NCBI GenBank assembly: GCA_937890525.1
Contig: CALADI010000032.1
Span: 1-55,684, forward strand
Direction of reading: 5' to 3'
Length of the DNA: 55,684 nt
From: an uncultured Clostridia bacterium
GTDB taxonomy: Bacteria; Bacillota; Clostridia; Oscillospirales; Oscillospiraceae
In this document: in pieces, positions 51,099 to 55,684 of the stretch
How positions within the stretch are numbered: the first letter of the stretch is position 1
Layout of the letters: the number at the start of each line of letters is the position of its first letter
The notes under the pieces: model-generated
What the model was told of the DNA's origin: nothing
Databases searched by the model: none
Seen by the model: only the letters and a program-made list of their open reading frames with translations
Position numbers and translations under genes: made by a program

Positions 51099-51461
51099 TT
51101 ATGCTACGCCCTCTGGTGGGCGCTTGTACTTTTTCTTCCTCTGGTTGCTGGAGGTGGTGTCGGGGGAGCCGGTTTTGTACTTCCGATTCGCCGGTGCAAG
51201 GACATTGCTGACAAATGCGGATTTCAGAAACTGCTCCATGGGCATCCCGTATGGTTTGCACCACCCGAACAGCCATGCCACGATTGCCGGAAGAAATGTG
51301 AGAAAGCCGGCTGCATCCACAGGGAGAAAGTCGGATGTTCTGGCGTAGATCATGATGCAAACCGGGGCGGCAGCTGCCACGATCAGGGCTTGTCGGTAGG
51401 TGAATGGCCCGACATTTTTTGCTTCGTATTTTCCGATGTCTTTGTTGATTTGGATCTCCAT
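51099..51461 (-). CDS. prgI: PrgI family protein (VirB3-like)
   Basis: 120 aa with two membrane helices (ALIVAAAAPVCIMIYA, AAGFLTFLPAIVAWLFGW) after the typical MEIQINKDIGKYEAKNVGPFT. PrgI proteins sit in the membrane next to VirB4. The basic C-terminal tail (SNQRKKKYKRPPEG) faces inward. AAAGGAG precedes the ATG. Its first 79 nt overlap the end of the VirD4 gene in another frame. Confidence 0.92.
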   Translation of the reverse strand: MEIQINKDIGKYEAKNVGPFTYRQALIVAAAAPVCIMIYARTSDFLPVDAAGFLTFLPAIVAWLFGWCKPYGMPMEQFLKSAFVSNVLAPANRKYKTGSPDTTSSNQRKKKYKRPPEGVA

Positions 51462-53203
51462 GTTTCTCCTTTCTTTGGGGCAGGGGCGCTGCGTTTGGCG
51501 TCCGCTGTATATTTGTAGTTGGGGTGTTTCAGGTAGTCGAATTTGCGGGTATAGAACGGTGGCTCGCCACGAAGCATATAGATACAGTCATCATTGGACA
51601 TGGTTGACAGCTCTGTGGTCGTCATAAGATCACGCCCTTGCTTGTTGTAGCTGACGGTATAGCTGCCACTGCGCCCTTTGGTCTGCTGTGTGTTGATGAC
51701 ACAGATGGTCGACTTGCCCAGCTTTTTATTGAGATACCCACAGGTATCCTGATCGTTACCGCCCAAAAATACGAGGGAATCACAGTCACCGATGATCGCC
51801 TCCCACTTTTTTGGATACATTGCCTTGAGCTGACCGATGGATTGCAGCACGATGGTACAGGAGATCCAGAATTTCCGCATGGTTGACAGCCGGCTTTCAA
51901 AGTTCGGGATCTTGCCGATATTGGCAAACTCGTCCAGCAGAAAGCGGACTGGGATATTTAGATGGTTTCCCGGCTGCTTCTGTGCGTGGGCATACAGGGT
52001 ATCGAACAGCTGGGTGTAAAGCATGGAGACGATGAAGTTATAGGTGGTATCGGCGGTTGGGATTACGCAGAACAGGGCGGTTTTACGATCTCCCACCAGA
52101 GATAGCTGCATCTCGTCTGTGTCTGTGAGATCACGGATCTGATCCATGTTCCATGCTTGCAGTCGGATTTGGCAGGACAGCAGGATGGAGGAGATGGTCT
52201 CTGGGGCGGTGGCGGATTTGTAGGTCTTGTAGTATCGGACTGCAATGTGGTCTGGCACCTCCGCTTCCAGTTTGGCAAAAATGGCATCCAATGTGCTGAT
52301 TGTTGTGGCTTTCTTTCCATTTTCTCCTTCGATCACACAGGGTTCACCGGCTGCATTGAGGAGATCTTTCACCATGGAAAAATTCCGATCCTGCGGCTCC
52401 ATCTCTTTCCACACATAGAAGCTCAGGGCGGTGAGCAAGGAGGTTTCTGCCTTTTCCCAGAACGGGTCTTTCGCTTGCTGTCCTTCTGGCGTGGTATTGG
52501 TGATGAGAGTGGTGATGAGTTTGGGAATATCCGTATCGGTTTTCACATAGGCAAAGGGATTGTAGCGGCTGGAGGACTCCATATCCGTAAGATCCAGCTT
52601 CACCACATAAAAGCCTTCCTGCCGGAGGAAGTCCCCGGTGGACTCGTACAGCTCTCCAGAGGGGTCTGTGACCACCATGGAGCAGTTCGCTTGCAGGATA
52701 TTGGGTTTGATCAGGAATCTGGACTTGCCGGTACCGGGAGCGCCGAACACGATGGCGTTGTTGTTGCGGTCGGTGGCGTAGGAGTCCATATTCAAAAAGA
52801 TCTCCTGTGAGAAGATCATGTTGGGACTGCCGGTGCCCATTAGAGGTTGGGCGGTGTATTTTTCTCGGAATTTTTTCAGATCCTCGTTCCAGCGGGCAGA
52901 GTCCACTTCCTCATTGGGACGCAAGTTTTTCTTGCTCAGGTAAGAAGAATACTGGATCATGGGGATCAGCAGGGCGTAGACCGCTGCGATCCCCACGACC
53001 TTGGGATCTGCGGGGAACAGCCGGAAGGGATGCAGGAACATATGGTCGATTGCACCCGTTACGATATCAAAGGTGAGCGTACCGTTGTTTTGTCGGAGTA
53101 AATACCCCAGATGGATGCTGTACAGCACCACGGCAGCATAGCACACGGCGCTGGTGATGAGCATTCGGTTCCGGCGCTCTCGATTGTTGATATGGCGGCT
53201 CAT
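51383..53203 (-). CDS. VirD4/TraG-type coupling protein (T4CP)
   Basis: 606 aa; start MSRHINNRERRNRM at 53203 (AAGGAGG upstream). Two N-terminal membrane helices, Walker A FGAPGTGKSRF at about 153, Walker B FLLDEFANIG at about 422, and the VirD4 sequence VFLGGNDQDTCGYLNKKLGK. It links the relaxosome to the channel and pumps DNA. The last 26 codons overlap prgI by 79 nt. Confidence 0.95.
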   Translation of the reverse strand: MSRHINNRERRNRMLITSAVCYAAVVLYSIHLGYLLRQNNGTLTFDIVTGAIDHMFLHPFRLFPADPKVVGIAAVYALLIPMIQYSSYLSKKNLRPNEEVDSARWNEDLKKFREKYTAQPLMGTGSPNMIFSQEIFLNMDSYATDRNNNAIVFGAPGTGKSRFLIKPNILQANCSMVVTDPSGELYESTGDFLRQEGFYVVKLDLTDMESSSRYNPFAYVKTDTDIPKLITTLITNTTPEGQQAKDPFWEKAETSLLTALSFYVWKEMEPQDRNFSMVKDLLNAAGEPCVIEGENGKKATTISTLDAIFAKLEAEVPDHIAVRYYKTYKSATAPETISSILLSCQIRLQAWNMDQIRDLTDTDEMQLSLVGDRKTALFCVIPTADTTYNFIVSMLYTQLFDTLYAHAQKQPGNHLNIPVRFLLDEFANIGKIPNFESRLSTMRKFWISCTIVLQSIGQLKAMYPKKWEAIIGDCDSLVFLGGNDQDTCGYLNKKLGKSTICVINTQQTKGRSGSYTVSYNKQGRDLMTTTELSTMSNDDCIYMLRGEPPFYTRKFDYLKHPNYKYTADAKRSAPAPKKGETWRSKSTKTSENTKQKMSGHSPTDKP

Positions 53204-53213
53204 GATTCCCTCC

Positions 53214-54041
53214 TTATACAGCACCCACCAGCTCTTTGGTGAGTTGTAGGGATTTGAACATGAGCATACAGGACGCTCCGTAGAAAGCAAGGTAGCTGCC
53301 GATGAATGTCCACATATTTCGGGCATCTGTGATGAGAATGGCTTGCAGCATGAGGGAGAAGATCACCGAGATCACCAGGATCAGAGCGCCCTGAAGGGCG
53401 ATGGCGAAAAAGCCTTTTAGGAACTTCCAGCCGGTGGACTGGAAGCCGGAATGGTAGAAGTCGCTGAGGGCGATGGGTGCCATGACTGCTCGGACATAGA
53501 TCTCGATCACACGGGAGTAACAGATCAGGTTGACGAACAGCCCCATCAGCCAGCTCATCAGCCACGGCAGCAGCAGGAAACAGAACAGAAATGCGGTAGA
53601 GAGGAAGGACAACATTCCGTTAAATCCCCATTCCGCCTTAAAGTCCTCGATCATTTTTGCGGCGTCGAAAGTTACTTCTGGATTGGTGGCAGAAATGGCA
53701 TTGTTGATCTTTGCAGTGATTGCCAAGCCGATGTTGAACAGCAGCTGCAAGATCTCGAAGCCATGCTCCATGATAAATTTTGCAGCTAGCAACATTGCAA
53801 ACTGATACCAGAGTTTTTCCCAAGTGAACGATTCATCCACGCAGGATTTTTCCAGATTCACCAAAAAATAGACGAACATTACCATGACACCGATGGGCAT
53901 GATCACATTGTAGAGTGTCTGCACCGCATCTAAAATCATGGCATATTTCCCGTCCGGGGAAAACAGGTTGATACTCAGTGTCTCGTAGATGCTGGCAAAG
54001 AGATCTGCGCCGCATATGTCTTTGAGCATATTTTCAAGCAT
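53214..54041 (-). CDS. VirB6/TrbL-like channel membrane protein
   Basis: 275 aa. Start MLENMLKDICGADLF at 54041 (AAAGGAAA upstream). Six or so hydrophobic segments (IMPIGVMVMFVYFLV, LSFLSTAFLFCFLLLPWLMS, ALQGALILVISVIFSLMLQA) and the family motif RAVMAPIALSDFYHSGFQS. It forms part of the inner-membrane channel. It lies between the pilin-like gene and VirD4. Confidence 0.88.
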   Translation of the reverse strand: MLENMLKDICGADLFASIYETLSINLFSPDGKYAMILDAVQTLYNVIMPIGVMVMFVYFLVNLEKSCVDESFTWEKLWYQFAMLLAAKFIMEHGFEILQLLFNIGLAITAKINNAISATNPEVTFDAAKMIEDFKAEWGFNGMLSFLSTAFLFCFLLLPWLMSWLMGLFVNLICYSRVIEIYVRAVMAPIALSDFYHSGFQSTGWKFLKGFFAIALQGALILVISVIFSLMLQAILITDARNMWTFIGSYLAFYGASCMLMFKSLQLTKELVGAV

Positions 54042-54058
54042 AGGATTTCCTTTCTTGG

Positions 54059-54085
54059 AACCTCCCGCACATTGTGCGGGAGGTT
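54059..54085. repeat. Hairpin AACCTCCCGCAC/GTGCGGGAGGTT
   Basis: A perfect 12-bp stem, loop att, between the Maff2-like and VirB6-like genes, with no T run after it on the minus strand. Confidence 0.75.
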
Positions 54086-54093
54086 GGTGGGGA

Positions 54094-54342
54094 TCACTGG
54101 ATGATGCCTGCCATCTGGAGGAAGATCCGCAGGCCGATGAGGACACCGCCAACGACAATCTTTCGGATCGCCTTTGTCTGATCATCGGTACGGTCATCGT
54201 GGTAGGCGAGGATCAGGGAGAACACACCGCCAACGGCGAGGATCACGCCGACATAGAATCCGATCTTGATGATCACATCGATGATGCCGCCAAACAGGGT
54301 ATCCAGATCCAGGTCTGCATTGATAGTTGTGAGAAAATTCAT
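54094..54342 (-). CDS. Maff2-family pilin-like (VirB2-type) membrane protein
   Basis: 82 aa with two hydrophobic helices (IIKIGFYVGVILAVGGVFSLIL and GGVLIGLRIFLQMAGII) separated by a charged loop (HDDRTDDQTKAIRK). Maff2 proteins always accompany VirB6-like genes in these ICEs and have the size and layout of VirB2 subunits. AAAGGAG lies before the ATG. Confidence 0.85.
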   Translation of the reverse strand: MNFLTTINADLDLDTLFGGIIDVIIKIGFYVGVILAVGGVFSLILAYHDDRTDDQTKAIRKIVVGGVLIGLRIFLQMAGIIQ

Positions 54343-54403
54343 TTTTTGTTTTCGCTCCTTTTGATTTTTAGATTTCGTTGTCTATGTAAAACCGATGGGG
54401 CAG

Positions 54404-55360
54404 TCATCGGTGGATCTTAGGCGGGAGGATCTCAACCTCGTGGCGCAGGGTATCATTCCAGTCCTTGCCGGTATCTGGGAGCTGGAGGTGGACATGAATG
54501 CCCTTCTGCTCCAGTTCCAGACGGAATCGCTTGGCGGCATTGATGCCCCACTCATCGTTGTCCAGCATCAGATGGACGGTATCAATCCTTGGATGCTCCA
54601 GCAGGTAGCGATTCACCGGCTCCAGAGACAGGCCGCCCAGCGCCAGATAGTCTGCATCCAGCAGGGGATCTGCGCCCCTGCGGTGGAGCAGGCTCACATA
54701 GCTGGCAGCATCGATGGCTGCTTCAAAGACATACAGCCGGTTGGGGTGTTTCCCCCGGAGCAGCCAGCCGAACTGCTTGTCTCCTCCGGGAATCTCTCCT
54801 TTGTAGGTGGAGTCGGTGGTAATGCCACGCTGGAAAGCGCTGCGAGCTTTCCCGTTTCGATCCAGAGAAACAAAACAGGCATTGTGCAGCTCCTTTCCGC
54901 CTTTGCGGAAGATGGATTCATACACAATGCCTTGCCGGATCATCTCGGTGACGATCTCGTAGGATATTCCTCTGGTGCGGCAGAGGTAGCCGTACAGACG
55001 CTTGTTTTCCGGGGACTTTTCCGGGAGGACGAAAGGGGTATGCTGGGGTGCAGCGGCAGCCTTTGGCACCAGCTTCGGATCCGGGTGGGACGGTGGCTGG
55101 CTGCTGTCACCGGCGAGGATGAGGATGGCTTCTGCGAAGGATCTGCCCTCATAGTCCCGGATGAAGTCGATGGCTTTGCCGCTCATCCCACGGCTGTTCC
55201 AGAACCAGCTGCCTTGCGGGGAAAATACCAGACTGTCATGTTCCTTGAGGTGGTAATACTGCCCTTCTTTCACCAACTCGTAGCCCTGACGCTGGACATA
55301 CTCCAGAGCGTTGTTGTTGCGCATTGCCCGGTCATACTGATCTTGCTTAAACTGCGCCAT
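54404..55360 (-). CDS. DUF3991 and Toprim domain protein (primase-like)
   Basis: 318 aa; start MAQFKQDQYDRAMRNNN at 55360 (GGGAGGTG upstream; an ATG at 55381 overlaps the ssb end). The N-terminal part has WNSRGMSGKAIDFIRDYEG, the DUF3991 part RGISYEIVTEMIRQGIVY, and the Toprim part YVFEAAIDAASYVSLL with LMLDNDEWG holding the acidic residues. Likely primes or processes the transferred single strand. It follows ssb directly. Confidence 0.88.
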   Translation of the reverse strand: MAQFKQDQYDRAMRNNNALEYVQRQGYELVKEGQYYHLKEHDSLVFSPQGSWFWNSRGMSGKAIDFIRDYEGRSFAEAILILAGDSSQPPSHPDPKLVPKAAAAPQHTPFVLPEKSPENKRLYGYLCRTRGISYEIVTEMIRQGIVYESIFRKGGKELHNACFVSLDRNGKARSAFQRGITTDSTYKGEIPGGDKQFGWLLRGKHPNRLYVFEAAIDAASYVSLLHRRGADPLLDADYLALGGLSLEPVNRYLLEHPRIDTVHLMLDNDEWGINAAKRFRLELEQKGIHVHLQLPDTGKDWNDTLRHEVEILPPKIHR

Positions 55361-55380
55361 GGCTGGGCACCTCCCATCCA

Positions 55381-55684
55381 TTAAAACGGGAGCTGAGCGT
55401 CATCGTCGTTCAGCACCTCAAAATCCGATGCCGGAGGAATGGGAGGAGCAGCGTATGCGGGAAGATCTCCGACAGATGCGCCAGGATCCGGGCGCTTGCT
55501 GTCTCCAAAGTAGACGCTTTCAGCCACCACCTCAGCGCTGCGGCGCTTATTTCCATCCTTGTCCGTCCATCCTCTGATCTGGAGCCTGCCGGACACCACT
55601 GCCATGCGTCCCTTGGTGAAATACTTGCTGACGAACTCGCCGGTCTGCCGCCAAGCGATGCAGTCGATGAAGTCACACTCCCGT
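55381..55684 (-). CDS. ssb: Single-stranded DNA-binding protein (5' end outside window)
   Basis: About 100 C-terminal codons are present. The OB-fold part reads RECDFIDCIAWRQTGEFVSK, YFTKGRMAVVSGRLQIRGW, AEVVAESVYFGDSKR, followed by a Pro-rich linker and the acidic tip NDDDAQLPF that recruits partner proteins. The frame is open to the window edge, so the start lies to the right. First visible gene of the element's transfer operon. Confidence 0.93.
   Translation of the reverse strand, partial: RECDFIDCIAWRQTGEFVSKYFTKGRMAVVSGRLQIRGWTDKDGNKRRSAEVVAESVYFGDSKRPDPGASVGDLPAYAAPPIPPASDFEVLNDDDAQLPF

Larger units (their letters stand above)
18288..55684. mobile_element. Integrative and conjugative element of Tn1549/CTn type (left end and body; right end outside window)
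   Basis: A contiguous block, nearly all minus strand, with a complete Firmicutes-type conjugation set: ssb, DUF3991/Toprim, Maff2, VirB6-like, VirD4, PrgI, VirB4, lysozyme/NlpC hydrolase, DUF4366, helicase-methylase, MobC, relaxase. It abuts the 3' end of tRNA-Gly. The left boundary is inferred from the tRNA and from the change in gene content, not from a seen direct repeat. No integrase, excisionase or topoisomerase III is in view. Confidence 0.88.

Overview
The window looks like a piece of a GC-rich gut Clostridia genome, probably Oscillospiraceae/Ruminococcaceae-like. This is inferred from family content ([FeFe] hydrogenase, MurT/GatD, CoxD/E-like pair, LrgAB, DegV), from very regular sigma-A promoters and GGAGG ribosome sites, and from the mobile element type. 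The species cannot be fixed from the sequence alone.

Positions 1-18287 are chromosomal. In order: an iron-type alcohol dehydrogenase cut by the window edge; a cell-wall operon on the minus strand (lipid flippase, MurT-like ligase, GatD-like amidotransferase that lacks the expected catalytic residues); degV; lrgAB; an AT-richer zinc-ribbon/coiled-coil gene; a MoxR ATPase plus VWA (CoxE-like) pair; brnQ; a GntR regulator with a 32-bp perfect palindrome on its own promoter, followed by overlapping aconitase and isocitrate dehydrogenase genes (2-oxoglutarate/glutamate supply); a multi-cluster [FeFe] hydrogenase; a 55-aa orphan gene; and tRNA-Gly(CCC).

From the 3' end of the tRNA to the right edge (18288-55684) the DNA is an integrative and conjugative element (ICE) of the Tn1549/CTn type, read on the minus strand. 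Read from right to left it holds ssb, a DUF3991/Toprim primase-like protein, a Maff2 pilin-like protein, VirB6/TrbL, VirD4, PrgI (VirB3), VirB4, a giant lysozyme+NlpC/P60 hydrolase, an autonomous DUF4143 ATPase cassette, a DUF4366 envelope protein, a 2853-aa ArdC/methylase/helicase protein with a complete TnpV gene nested in another frame, a YodL repeat protein, an internally duplicated orphan, a MobC-like protein, a relaxase fused to Sel1 repeats, and a candidate oriT. Beyond the oriT lie a winged-helix protein, two small orphans, a separately promoted cluster of small and often strongly acidic proteins, a VirD4-like ATPase fused to DUF2325, hicAB, and a regulatory region with a probable short RNA next to the tRNA. 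No integrase, excisionase or right attachment site is visible; they should lie to the right of the window.

The most interesting points are: the tnpV gene overprinted inside the helicase gene; four TTGAAAA direct repeats at exactly 33-bp spacing that form serial promoter-like units ahead of the DUF4143 ATPase; the acidic small-protein cluster placed like a conjugative leading region; the VirD4-like/DUF2325 fusion; hairpins in many of the gene gaps of the element; a shared C-terminal tail on two large ICE proteins; and the GatD-like protein without Cys and His catalytic residues.
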